Assembly: GCA_014607495.2 (NCBI GenBank)
Contig: CP053156.1
Span: forward strand, 4,712,001 to 4,776,000
Reading direction: 5' to 3'
DNA from: Carposina sasakii
Lineage: Eukaryota; Arthropoda; Insecta; Lepidoptera; Carposinidae
DNA length: 64,000 nucleotides
A program made the translations under genes and the position numbers. The notes beneath the pieces are model-generated. The model was given only the letters and a program-made list of their open reading frames with translations, made no database searches and was not told the DNA's origin. Shown piece after piece: positions 28,017-40,607 of this stretch; position 1 is the first letter of the stretch; every line of letters starts with the position of its first letter.

Positions 28017-29303
28017 TATAGTAAATATTGTACCAGCAGGCGTTAAAAACGCGTTAAACGTGTTCATAATCTTGAGATTAACATGTGATTTCGGAGTGGC
28101 AGCTACGTATTGTATTACGGCTATAGTTGCCTGTGGTTACGATCACGAGTTGTCAGATTCGAGGGTCAGCGGAGGGAAGCTCTATGGGAAGTAAATTTTC
28201 AAAAACGTTTCTTCGCTTAATTGGCCCAATTCTGGCGTACCGCTACCTAGTCTCGTGTTAAAACAAAGTTCAGTAACTTAAAAGTACCTTACATACTTAC
28301 TTAAACCACACTGTAGAAAAGAGGCCAGAAAAACAAAGCAAGCCACACCATACGGCGGAAATAAGGAAAACCGTCTCCAGCAGACTAAAGATCACAGGAA
28401 ACCTCCCCCAACATTGTTCAAAAGTTAAAACGAACCTAGCATCGACCATTGCACGTAAATAAAGGTATCTTTTGAACATTGGCAAACTTTTGAGTGCTCC
28501 CAACGCCCGGGGCAAATAGAAAAACACGAAATTCCAAATTGATTTCCAACTGAACTGAAGCTGAAAATTTCGTGTAGTATGTGTAAACAAATCGAAAGTG
28601 ATGATAATAAACCATTAGTATTGATCCATTAGTTTGACGAGGCAATTGGTCCAATCAGTGGCGTATAGGGTGGCAGATCTGAACAATGCAACAGACCCCC
28701 GATCTCAGAGGGCCCCAGCCCAAGAGGCCGTAATTCCAATTTCTAAGGGCCTCAAATATGTCTATACGTATTTCTCACGATTACTCACGAAGTTGAGAGA
28801 ATGTATTTTTTGTATGAACTGTGTGTTTTTTAATCGATACTTAAAATCTTCTTATATATGGCACTCCGTTATTAACTATTTGACTGTTGAGAAAATTGGC
28901 CCTCATTCGAATGAAAATAATCGTTTTAAAAGATGAGACCTCAATAGAAAGCAAACACCATACCCAAATTTAGATATAGACACCCCTAATTAAGTAGTAT
29001 GAATTTATTGCTAGCCGGTAATACAAGTCCAAGGCCTGTTTGCACCGAAACCAGGGCGTTATCGGAAATGGAGTCGCATTCCACGTTTATTAAATTAGTC
29101 AATTAACCTGGAATGGGTTGATGTTATAGAAGCAAGAGGTGTAGCGGAACTGTCATTACAACGCGGTTACATTATCTATCTACGTCAGCCTATTGCAGTC
29201 CACTGCTAAACGTAGGCCTCACCAGATTAACTGTGGACTTCGCTACATTGTAAATCCTCTCTCTCTGTTCCTTATTCACCGTATGTGGCTTCTGGAGTTG
29301 AGC
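28017..29303. other. Intergenic spacer with small repeat pieces
   Basis: 28080-28170 shares 'cgagggtcagcgg' and neighbouring blocks with 38440-38545 and 40462-40566 (reverse). 29184-29225 is a SINE type C fragment. Frames at 28297-28936 are not convincing. Confidence 0.4.
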
Positions 29304-32300
29304 TTAAGGCGGTGTGATCAGACAAAAGAGGCATTTTAGAATCGATTTTTTAAATACTTGTCCGATTACCACAGCTCTAATTTTTTTATATGTTATTATT
29401 TAAATCTTTGTCAAGTTTATGGCCAACGTGGAAACTCAATTACTTAAAAAATTCTCGATAGAATTTCGATTTGAAAATTACCTTTTTTACGTTTTTATAA
29501 GCGAAATATCTTGAAAACTATTGTGAATATCAACACGAAACTTGCATAGTTGTATAGCGCTTTATCAGATCTAGTTTATGGCCAAAGTACATTTTTTGTA
29601 AATTTTGTAGATAATTAACAATTAATAAAAAACACATCTACAACTACGCTGGTTTCTAATCCTTGCACTGGCCAGTCTCGCTCGGAACATTCAGTACCGC
29701 CGTGACCACTGTCAACGCCGGTTCTGTGCTTGTTTTTTCGCGCGCAAATACATAATATAAAATACTATATTTATTTAGTAAGTAGACTTGGGAAATCGTA
29801 GTGTAACAAAAGTTAAAAAAAGAGAGACCTTACGTAAAAAGACTTAAGTAGTAAACATTAAGTACCTACCTACATAGATACTTTATAGTATGTTTTAGAT
29901 TGTACTAGCACCCGCCCACGGCTTTGCCCGCGTGAGAGTGCATTACTCCCGTGCGAAGCCGAGGCGGGTCCCTAGTTACATTATTATAAACCTTCCTTGT
30001 GAATCACTCTATCTATTAAAAAAACCGCATCAAAAAAATCCGTTCCCTAGTTTGAAAGATCTAAGCATACATAGGGACAGACATCAGAAAGCGACTTTGT
30101 TTTATAATATGTAGTGATTTCGTATTTAAAAATGATTTTCATAAGTAGGTAATTATGTTACGTGTCTATTTTACCATTTCTATGACCTAGTATAATTTTA
30201 TATATCTACTTAGTTTTTTTTAGATCCACAAAATCTCGGGGGAAAAATCCGGGATTTTTCCGAACATTTTGTGCAAAAGTTTACGTGTGTTAGTATAGTC
30301 CTCTTTATGACATTAAACTGCAAATAACTTAGTATCAATAGCAAATATAACAAGTAGCAGTATATACAGGGTGTAACAAAAAGGGTATGGTAAGCGAAAT
30401 ACTATAAAAACAACACACTGTAGATAACATATCCCGGAATTTTTAGACTAGTAATCGCATGTTTATTTTTCAAGATTGTATGTTCATAATATTCCTGAGT
30501 GGGTTACGTGTTCTCCATACTATCTGGACAAATAAATATGTGATTTTTAGTCTAAAATTTTGGTGATAGGTTCTTTATAATGGGTTATATTTATAGCTTT
30601 TCGGTTAACATACTCCTTTTGTTACACTCTGTATATACACCACTTTGGGAGATAATGGGCGTGACTATTATGTATATATGTATATGATTTCAAATTGTTT
30701 CGAACATAAATCCCTACGAGTAAGTTGCCCGCGAATCCCTAGCTGTCCCGCGACTTCGTCCGCGTGGAATAGTGACTTTCGGCAGCATTTTATATTTTTT
30801 TAGGCTAATTATTTTGCAAGTAAAACACATGTACATTAAAATAAGTTATTAAGCTTATTTAAGTACATTTTTATATGCGACGTTTTTAGTACGATTTTTA
30901 AAAGAGCTGTTTGTTGCATATTGTCCTACTTGATAATCATTATGAAGTTGTACTCGCATATTTGTAGTGAGACAAAACTTTTAAAAATGACGTAATTTCC
31001 ATACAAACTTTCATCCCCTATTTCAACCCCTTACATCCCTTTTTTGCATATGGCGCGCAGTGCTTGGCAAGTTTCTTACTTAATTCTCTGTATTGTTCTG
31101 TTCTATATTTTTATTTTCTGAGCCCTAAGCTTTTTTCCGATGTCATCACACAAAATTTTTCACCCCCTATTTTTAGCCCCTTTAGGGTATTATTTTACAA
31201 ACTTTGAATGTCTTATTTATTTATATCTAATGAAAATCCTAAAAATAAGTTTTCAGCTTCTAGCTTAAAAAATGACGTAATTTCCATACAAATTTTCATC
31301 CACTATTTCAACCCCTTACATCTCTTTTTTGCATTAAAAAGTAGCCTATGTCCTTTCACAGGCTCTAGACTATCTCTGTACCAAATTTAATTTAAATCGG
31401 TTCAGTAGTTTAGGCGTGATTGCGTAACACACAGACAGACAGAGTTACTTTCGCATTTATAATCCGAAGGAAGAATTTGAAGATCATACTTTAATACCAC
31501 TTTGGGGTAGAAGAGTTATAAATAATAATGTGTATTATCCAGAAACTGCAAGCTACGAGTATAACCGATCATAGTTATTTGTTTAGGAGATATTTTTAAT
31601 TGCACATCAAATAAATAATCGCCCATCAATTTAATCTCATCTTTTATAAGGGCCGATAGAACCACATGGTGCCACTTCTGACCAATTTTGAGGGTATAGT
31701 TGAGATATACAAGTTCGGTTAGTAGTGACAGATGGTCAGCCCATCGCCTACAAAACATCAAGACCCTCTTGTTCCTCTACTGACTTGTACAGTATGCTCT
31801 TTATATACTTTATTACTTCAATTAAATTATTTTAGTACAAATAAACTCAATGTTTTACAAAATAACTACAGCAGATAATTCGAAAATACATAATATCAGC
31901 CCAACATAAACTGTTTTCCTCGAATGCAAGACAAATTAATACCTTTTGGTACAAAAATACTACAATCTCATCATAAATACTGACTGCACATCAAATTAAC
32001 CTTAGCGCACAACTAGTATAACTATAAGACGAATGACGTTTTGTCGGTGTAACAGTTCCCTTTTCATACAATGATAAAAATAATAAGTTAGGTTAGGTTA
32101 GAGTATGACAAATAACGCACGAGCCGAGCGAGCGGAACGAGCGTGCCGCGGCAGCTGTCGGCGAAGTTTCAGAATCGAATTGATGAAACGATATTTTAGT
32201 GTTGATCTCACTCATTATGTTATGTTTTGTTTATTTAATTCGGCCTTAGAAAATGGCTTAAAAACAAAAATTTTACCAATAGACGATTTAAAAAAAACCA

Positions 32301-32789
32301 GTTACGCTCAAAAAGTTCAAAAACCTGATCAACCCTAATAGAGAGTCACAAGTGATCCAAGCTATGTATCACACAATAACCAATAAGCCCATTTAACTAG
32401 TCGATATCGCCCGATACAATTGGCGCGGAAAACAAACATTAGGTACGGATAATCAAAATAAAAATGCATTTCCTGCGAGTTATAATATTGTCGTGTAACT
32501 CAACCCTATAGTACTTGTTCAGCATTCCAGTATTTGCCTGGCTGTCACCTACACCCTGTAAATTTTTAAATTATATTTACAATTTACGCAGTAAGCAACC
32601 CAGTTACAAAATTGATTATACAGTAAAGAAATTAAAATCCCGGCAATTAATCCCGAAATCAACCAGAATACGGATGGCGACAGAATAAGGACGTCCGCGG
32701 CAGATTGCGCTGGTTGCGGGGGGCGCCCCGCAGTTACGTCTACCTCAACCCCCTCAAATACCTAAAATTCGTCTATTGGAGCGCCTTAA
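29304..32789. mobile_element. TTAA-bounded composite DNA element, long copy
   Basis: It begins TTAAGGCGGTG and ends GAGCGCCTTAA, so the 8-bp end TTAAGGCG is perfectly inverted. Similarity to 40608-43718 starts and stops exactly at these ends. Inside, in order, are a LINE tail (29908-30117), a MITE family 1 copy (30367-30631), another LINE tail (30740-31480), the GAGCGAGCGG/TTAGG module (32080-32150), one half of MITE family 2 (32260-32560) and a GC-rich right end. No transposase-like frame is visible, so it would be non-autonomous. The TTAA boundary recalls piggyBac-type target duplications, but the GGCG terminus does not match the piggyBac tips I know. Confidence 0.7.
30367..30631. mobile_element. 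MITE family 1 nested in the TTAA element
   Basis: Both tips are present. A degraded counterpart sits at the same relative place in the second TTAA element (about 41575-41805), so this insertion predates the spread of the composite. Confidence 0.75.
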
Positions 32790-32872
32790 GACCGCGTTTC
32801 TACCGGCAAGCGCAGCATGGGTAAGCCACCCGCGAGATGTACGACAGGACCTATCTACGTACATATTATACA

Positions 32873-33222
32873 TACAGGATGATTTATGGTCGTCAACGTT
32901 TCCGAAAACTATGGAATCTCCTCATCATCACGATCATTTTTCTCCATTGAAGCGTACCTGGGAAGTGTCTGGTTTCCAAGATATGAGGGTCCAAAGTTGA
33001 GTAAATAGACTGCGTTTTTCTAGATAAATGCACATAGACGCGCGTAGCATGATTTTTACGCGACTAATAATTAGTATCTGTCTCTGAAAAAACTAGTATA
33101 AACACTGGATACTGTAAATTTCGCCTGATCAAGTAATTATATTTTTTTGGCGTAAACTTACTTTATTTGATATATAGAGTACGTACCTACGTTAAGGGTG
33201 GCAACGAAAAAACATCCTGTAT
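32873..33222. mobile_element. MITE family 3, full copy
   Basis: 'acaggatgatttatggtcgt' to 'gcaacgaaaaaacatcctgt', with the same blocks as 17902-18294. Confidence 0.75.
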
Positions 33223-33618
33223 ATATCCAGTGAAGGAAGACATCCGCAAGTTTTCCTGTCTTCATGGTAGTCACACCAAAAGTACCTACCTGCACGTAAT
33301 ATTGTAATGAAGCTCTTGTCGGAAAAAAGGCCTTTTCTCACCTTTTTCTGTCTTAGTCACCCAAACATGGAACCACCCACTAATATGGAGTAGAGACTAT
33401 CAAGTAATACGTTCCTAATAAAATATACCTACTTATTCATGCAACTACTTATAGTTAGTTTGGAAAATGCTTGGGAAATCTTTGCTGCACGCGACTAATT
33501 ATTTTGATTCGGTCCGCTCCCACCATGTATCTAAACATTGGAAATCTCATTAAAAACAACACCCTGTGCGGGGCTTCACCAGAATATATCGGCTATAGCT
33601 TTGTCACTAATCTTTTTA
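33223..33618. other. Intergenic spacer
   Basis: Nothing recognised. Confidence 0.35.
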
Positions 33619-33915
33619 CATAATATCATAGAGGAATAAGATGTCATAGAGTGCTAATGTCATACTAACTGTTTCGATGCACCATTAGAGTTTTCGGTGC
33701 CTCACAATTCCAGTCCTTGACACTTAGATTCTATTAGTGTAATGGTGTAATGTATAGTAATGTACTACATTTCTAATGTATTGTAACGTATAGTAATGCA
33801 ATCTAATGTGTCAAAGACTGGAATTGTGAGACACCGTAAAGTCTAATGGTGCATCGAAACAGCTAGCATGACATTAGCACTCTATGTCTACATCTTATTC
33901 CTCTATGATAATATG
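33619..33915. mobile_element. MITE family 5, long perfect-type palindrome
   Basis: Arms of about 100 bp ('atagaggaataagatgt', 'tagagtgctaatgtcat', 'gtttcgatgcaccattaga', 'cacaattccagtc') are repeated in inverse order, with a loop of 'taatgta' repeats. No coding capacity. Confidence 0.8.
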
Positions 33916-34472
33916 AACACACTATGCTAAACGTCACTGTAGGATCTCATTTATGACTCTGCAGTTCTGGCTACACCATTTTTAGGAAGGCCGTGTGCTT
34001 ATTATGTATGTGTATAGGTAGATATCACTTAAAATAAAATTAATACCTTATAAACTACACTTTTATATTTTGCGTAAATAATAACAAACATTGCTTTCGA
34101 GTGGTCGTGCTCAGAATCTCTTGTGCAGATCGTAAACGAAATACCTTGATAAAAACGAGTCCTGAGTAATTACATCCTTACAACCTTGAGCTTTACTCGT
34201 CTAATTCCTTAATAAGGAAAACAACAATAACAAATTGTTTCCAAATATTAGATTACGTGCACACTTTATCATGTAACGCAATTGGATGTTGCTTGCTGAT
34301 AAGAAGCAAATATTTACTATTAAAAGCTAAAAAAAACCTGTATAAAATGTTATGAGAAATTACATTTTCGGGTATTCAATATGCTTTGATCTGGAAATAG
34401 AATATAAATTATCTCTTTCCAAGAACAAGACGGCAAAATGCTAGAGAATATTGATTAAATTAACATGTAAAG
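33916..34472. other. Intergenic spacer
   Basis: Nothing recognised. Confidence 0.35.
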
Positions 34473-34641
34473 GTGGGTTCCCACGGTGCGTGATTTCGCG
34501 GACGGACACGGACGAAGCGACGGCTACGGACGGACGCGCACCACAGACGCATCTATATTACCACGGACGCTCCGTTTCCCACGATCCGTGGTGCGGGCTG
34601 GTGCGCGTCCGTCCGTAATATCACGCACCGTGGGAACCCAC
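34473..34641. mobile_element. MITE family 6, GC-rich palindrome
   Basis: The terminal inverted repeat GTGGGTTCCCACGGTGCGTG is perfect over 20 bases. The interior is GC-rich ('gcggacggacacggac' / 'gcgcgtccgtccg'), unlike the AT-rich surroundings. 169 bp. Confidence 0.8.
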
Positions 34642-34727
34642 TGTTAAATTGGTAAATTGATTTTAAATCCTAATGAATAATCCTGCATTTTTATTAGCAC
34701 ACCATTTTGCCTACACGGCCGTGTATA

Positions 34728-34987
34728 CAGAATGTAACAAAAAGGGCATATTAAGCGAAAAGCTATGTAAATAGCCCACTGTAGAGAACCTGTCCACAAA
34801 ATTTGAGACCCGAAATCACATGTTTATTTTTGCCAATAGTATGGAGAATTTTTAAATATTTCAGGAATTTTCATACAATCTTGAAAAATAAAAATGTGAT
34901 TTCGAGTCTCAAATTTTGGAAATAGATTCTCTATAGTAGGCTATTTATATAGCTTTTCGCTTAACATACCCTTTTTGTTACACCCTG
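34728..34987. mobile_element. MITE family 1, full copy
   Basis: Arms as in 26643-26902. The left tip is altered to 'cagaatgtaac'. Confidence 0.85.
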
Positions 34988-35008
34988 TATATGTATATGT
35001 AAATAAAT

Positions 35009-35214
35009 TGACGGCCGACTGGTCTAGTAGGTAGTGACCCTGCCTGCGACGCCATAGGTCCTGGGGTAGAATCCCGGTAGGTGCAAACATTGATATGATG
35101 AATATCTTATCTTTCTATACTTATCTATGTATTTATATACCGTTGCTTAGTACCCACGACATAAGACCTTAGCGATCTAATTGTGGGACTAGGTTAATGT
35201 ATTGTGTAGTGTAA
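35009..35214 (+). mobile_element. tRNA-derived SINE, type B
   Basis: 'tgacggccgactggtctagt' start, 'cgacgccataggtcctgggg', and an A-rich end at about 35214. Confidence 0.78.
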
Positions 35215-35262
35215 AAAAAATATATGACTTTACAAGGAAATTAGGCCTTTTTGAGTAATCCA

Positions 35263-35587
35263 GTGCCCGTAGCATGACTTTGGTGAGAGCGAGATGTCTC
35301 ACATTTACGCGACAAATCCACAGAACTAAGTAATAACTATACGAGGCAAGTACTTGGTGTGAAAAAAGGGCAATTATTTAATTAATTAAAAAAAAATTGC
35401 AAACCACTTCTATCAGCCCTAATTCATGCAGTCCTGGCTCGAGAACGAGTATCTATTCTAATTCCCAGATCTATTTTTTACATGCAAAGCATATACCTAC
35501 ACTTAGTTTATCTATTTATTAATATGTGAATTTGACGTTTAAAAATGAAATATCTCGCTCTCACCAAATTCATCATACCGATGCAGG
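35263..35587. mobile_element. MITE family 7, copy 1
   Basis: Inverted ends around 'tttggtgagagcgagat' / 'atctcgctctcaccaaa'. The interior ('aaccacttctatcagcccta', 'ctcgagaacgagt') matches 46230-46538 in reverse orientation. Confidence 0.75.
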
Positions 35588-35921
35588 ATTACATACTTTC
35601 GTAACCGCAGGTAACTTCGACAGCATAATAATAATATTTAAGGGTCACAATTAATTATCGGCCAGTAAGTATCCAGCGGTTAATTAAACCGAGTTTCCAG
35701 AACTGTCAGCTTGGCGACTAATGTCCGAATCAATTTCTGGCTAAATCCGCCCGAAACCCAATGTAGGTGTTAGATCACCGATTGGTTAGGTTTATCCCGA
35801 CTGATGCGGGGATTAGCTGGAAATGCTGATTAAGGGTTAAATTGAAACCGGCCCGTGCTACTTTATTTAATATAGGCTATCGAAACAACTATTTCGAGTA
35901 ACTCATTAATTTAAATGTGTA
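35588..35921. other. Intergenic spacer
   Basis: Nothing recognised. Confidence 0.35.
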
Positions 35922-36127
35922 CAGAGTGTAACAAAAGAAGTAGGTATATAAAGCGAAATGCTATAAAAATAGCTATAAAATGCTATAAAAATAACGTCCA
36001 TCCCTAATATTTAAGATACAAAATCATTATGCTTATTCTGCATGGATTTTATCCGTATTTCATCTACCTGGAAAAATCTCTACAGTGAGCTATTTTCATA
36101 GCATTGTTCTTTCCTTTTTTACACCCT
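35922..36127. mobile_element. MITE family 1, diverged copy
   Basis: Tips 'cagagtgtaacaaaagaag' and '…tttttacaccctg'. Internal deletion and a small 'gctataaaaata' duplication. Confidence 0.65.
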
Positions 36128-36636
36128 GTATGGTTTAAAAGCCTTTGTTACAGAACACGGCTCTATTTGTATTTCCATCTGAAAATCAGCGCTCCAAGCC
36201 ATCTCTCCATGTACATATCTATCTAATTTTAATTCTTTTTCATCATTTGGTGAGAAATAAATGAATTTATTATTATTATTTCATGAAAATTAATATTTAA
36301 GTAAGAAACCTGAATAAATATGTAATTTTTCTTCTATCTTCATATCTAATTTTTCATTGCGAAAACTAAATGATTTTGTAATTTTTTAGTGATAATTGTC
36401 ATTACAGATGAATGAAAATACGAGTATAACTTTTAAATAGGCCTTTACTCTAGTACTCGTAAATTAGCAGCAAGTAGCTAGGGACTAGGTACTTTTGTAG
36501 GCATCTCGGTCAGTACATATTTTTTTAGTCCAGGCGGGAACCAACCGGAATGTATGCAGACGAAAATCACAGGGTTTACGGAAATATGTAACAAAAATCT
36601 TAACAAAGCCGCAACCAAAATATCATCATTATCATC
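36128..36636. other. Intergenic spacer
   Basis: Nothing recognised. Confidence 0.35.
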
Positions 36637-36818
36637 ATCAGCCTATAATATTGCAGTCCACTGCTGGACGTAGGCCTCCCCCAGGGCACGCTACAAGACT
36701 GCCATGGGGGGTATTTGCCCATAGTCACCACGCTGGGCGTGCGGGTTGGTGACCGCAGTTTGTATTTTGGACTATGTTGTCAACACGGGAGGCGCTGCTG
36801 CCCACCTCCCGGAAACCA
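36637..36818 (-). mobile_element. SINE type C, truncated
   Basis: Blocks from 'gcagtccactgctggacgta' to 'ctgcccacctcccggaaacc'. The distal third is missing. Confidence 0.7.
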
Positions 36819-37655
36819 AAATATACGAAATTGAAAAGGAAAAATAAACAAAATTTATAATACCTAATCACATTGTCTTGCACAGACTGTTCTATTAGTG
36901 ACTGCACATTTCTGCAGTATGCAGCTGTCCCCCCAATTCTATCAAAGTTTTCAGCTGAAGCAGAACCGCTGCTGTTCGGTAGGTGAAGTCCGAAGAGCAG
37001 GTGTGAAGTAGGTCAATTGAGTAAGTAGATATGTATGTAGATCTTGTAGGTAGGTATGTCCAAGCATATGCAGTCATCATCATATTGACAGAATAGATCA
37101 CTCTCACCCGTGTGCTGAAATGTATTTAATTAGGTACTTCTCTGTAAAGTAATCAATTATGTATAGATATGTAGAGCTACTTCTTCGTATCGCTGTACTA
37201 TAATGGGTGCATTTAGACTCCAATTCAGCTGAAAACTTTAGCAGGGAGAGAGTATGACTTTGTCTGATCTTAATTTTTTTTTTGTTTATGTGCCAGGATT
37301 AGGTACTTTGTAGGGAGGTATACTAAGTATTTATTAGTGACTATTAACCATCTTTGTTAAGCGTGAAACTAATTAAAGTACCTATCATTTGGAGCGTTTT
37401 GGTTAGCTTTGTATTGATTTTTTGTTGAACAGAATTGGGGGGCTGAGCGTCGAGTCACAACAAAGTGCACAAGGGCGGCACTGAGGAGGAATATTGACTA
37501 TGGCAATGTTGGCACTGCTCCGGACAGAATTTGCATCGGTACAATATTGCCCACAGTCCATAGAACTGATGGATAAGTACCTACCTACTTCCTGGATACC
37601 GCTTTGTGTTTCAGTTCAGCCCTAAATAGCATCTAGGTACGATAAACATATCTAT
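36819..37655. other. Intergenic spacer
   Basis: Nothing recognised. Small reverse frames around 36725-37107 are not convincing. Confidence 0.35.
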
Positions 37656-38740
37656 ACTGGGTGTAACAGAAGGGGTATATTAAGCGAAATGCTATCAACA
37701 TAGGCTCCATAAAGATCATATTCACAAAGTTTGGGATTTGAAAACACATTTTTATTTTCCAAGATAGTATGAACAATTCCTGAGATCACTGGCGCTCGTT
37801 TTCTGCATAAGCACATAGAGCGCTGGTGCGGTGCACTCCCACCCACGAAAAATAATTAATATCTGTCTATAAAAAAACTAACATAGGCAACACTAGACAC
37901 TATATTTCGCACGATCTAAGGAATTTATAATTATCTTTCAAAAAAAAAATTCTACTGTGGTTATACAATAGTGTCTACCAGCATTCGTCTTTAGTAAGTT
38001 GCCATAAACTTATGTTATCGATGTGGAGCGCTAGCGATCGCGCTCCAATGAAACGAAATTTGGTACGATTCCTAGTACGTATTCAATGAGGTGCCACAAG
38101 AAAACATACCCTGTCATAGGCTGGCGCGTGTAACAGAAGGATTTCGTATGAAAAATTAGCCTTATCTGGAGCGCCGCTTACTTTAATTCGCGTATGCCGC
38201 CACTAGAGGTCGCTTTGTCCGAGTTAGAACGCGATATGATTGTCTTTAATGTGTTTCATTAGGTCATCTGAATTTTTATAAGTGTACGGTTGAGCTGGCA
38301 CCATTCCATTCGTTAAGGGAGTGAACACCCATCTAAAAATGTGAGCAGCCGCCTCTGCCTGAGATATTTAGGAATTCTCCATACTATCTTAAAAAAAGTG
38401 ATTATCTTGCATGCTAGGTGCTCGGGTCTGGTTTCTCGTGGCGTATTGCACTACCTACTAGGTTGTGCAAGTGCTTGTTTTCGCAGTTACCTATAAGTTA
38501 TCAAATCCGAGGGTCAGTTGAGAGTGTAGGGCCCGGTTGTGGGCGAACCCATAGTGAATGTTTGAACTTCCGAATTGTAACGCCTAATACAATTTCATTT
38601 AATGAAAAGTTCAATTTAAAAAATCCTGAAAAATTTAAATCATATCCCAGCTATTTTTTGGGCATAAACTTATTTTATTTCAAGTATAGAGTATATACGT
38701 ACCTCTCGTAAATGCTGGCAACGAAAAAACACGTTAATAT
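37656..38740. mobile_element. Mosaic of MITE family 1 and family 3 pieces
   Basis: 37656-37785 is a family 1 left arm that passes directly into family 3-like sequence ('ttctgcataagcacatagag', 'aataattaatatctgtctat'). A second family 3-like end lies at about 38640-38735 ('ggcaacgaaaaaacacg'). Confidence 0.55.
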
Positions 38741-40607
38741 ATATCTTTAATCGAGATGCCACTATATCGCGACATCTTGTTTCTTACACCGTGTAAATTA
38801 CCTAATAAGCCCAGCTTTACGATTCGATTGATGATATTCCCTCACACTTCTACGTTTTCCAGTTGAGTAGGCAAGAAATAGGTCAGCGCGATCTATACAA
38901 AGCTGATTTGAAGTTTGTGGTATTGAAGATTATAATATTTCCAATTTGGAACAAGGTATGTACGTCCATCTTTGATAAGGCGCTGTCATAGCCTCTAGAA
39001 TCGATTCAATTATCCTACTTCAAAATAACTTCAGTAATAAAGTAAACATCTCCTCAAAATTACAGTCAATTAAATACAACAAACTCCAGTAAAGTTTCGT
39101 TTTAAGTTTTAAACCTCCGTTGGGGTCTATTACGAAGCTGATAAGAATGCGCATACTTCTGAACAAAGATTACCTACCTAATCTTAAGTCCTAACAGGTG
39201 GACATTCTTTTGATTTTTTGGATAAGATCTTGCTAACAGATGGCAGCTTTCAGCAGAAAGGTTCCAGACGGGACCTAATTGTTCTCAGGGACCTACGCTA
39301 TCCGTTTTTCCGATTCAATAGAAGATTTTATTTCTGTTGTCGCTTTAACAAGTAAATAATATAGTTAATTGAATAAATACCTAAGGGGGCTGCTACACAA
39401 CAATCGTGTTTTTACCGTTTTCAAAGATAAAATTCTAAAGAGTCCTTTGTTCGCGAATTCGTCTCACATTTGGCCGGGGATTTTTCATTTTGTTAGATGT
39501 ACCTCTAACCTTTGAATATTCGATTCCGATTTGAGGGTCAACATAGGGTCAACAGATTGTAGAGGCACTGTCCTGTCCATGCCCATTGTAAAAATATATA
39601 AGAAAATTTAAGTGGTTATCGAACTGACGCTTCTCAGTTGGTTATCATCACCTACATGCTCGTATTTTATAAAACATAGTCGCTTGCAGCTGTCTGTCCG
39701 TCCCTATGTATGCTTAGATCTTTCAAACTAGGGAACGGATTTTGATGCGGTTTTTTTGAATAGATAGAGTGATTCACGAGGAATGTTTATAATATTAATA
39801 CAATTAATACAATCTATTAATACAATTTAGTCCATGCTTATGTTTTAACACGCTTCATTGCTTAAATAATGGTTAAATAGTTTTACTTCATTTATTGTAA
39901 AAGTTGTGCTAGCCTGTAATTGTGATACATAATATTATCGCGTGCTCCTGTCCAACTTGTATCTTAACGGAACTGTTATGTATTATGTTGGGTTTCTAAT
40001 TTAATAAATAAAAACCTCCGACATCCTATCTTTCACTTATACACACAACATAAAATTATTTAAGCCTAATGTTATAGGTAGAACGTATTTTATTTGATAG
40101 CACAGTATCGAATCGGACTTAATTTCTTGAGCCTCTAAACAAAGACCTGCCAAAATTATACGATACAAAAGATTGTTGGCAATTTAAATAGAGATTTGCT
40201 GAGACAGTGAAACTGTGAACTTAGGTAAGTCTAGAAGCGACTCGGCATCGGCAGGACGTTAGGTACTATGCCTACTTATAAATACCCGCTTACAATACCT
40301 ATATGATAGGTAGGAAATATAAAGCAAACTAAGTAGGTAAGTATGTATTTGTTTTGTTACTGCCAGTGTGGACAGAGTTAGCAATGAACTGAGACGTGTG
40401 GACTAAAGGCCTTTGCCCAGCAGTGGATATCATTTATCTCTATTGAGGGATCGCCCGCCACCGGGCCCTATACCCTCCGCTGACCCTCGGATCTGCCTAC
40501 TCATGATCACGAACACAAGACACTACAGTCGCAACGAGAAGCCAGATCCAAGCACCTAGCATGCAACCATAAATACATAGCTGCTAATCCGAAAACCAAT
40601 TAAAATT
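38741..40607. other. Intergenic spacer with two LINE-tail pieces
   Basis: 39660-39795 is a LINE tail ('gatctttcaaactagggaac'). 40395-40430 reads 'ggcctttgcccagcagtgg', another lepidopteran LINE terminus. 40462-40566 shares blocks with 38440-38545 (reverse). Confidence 0.45.
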
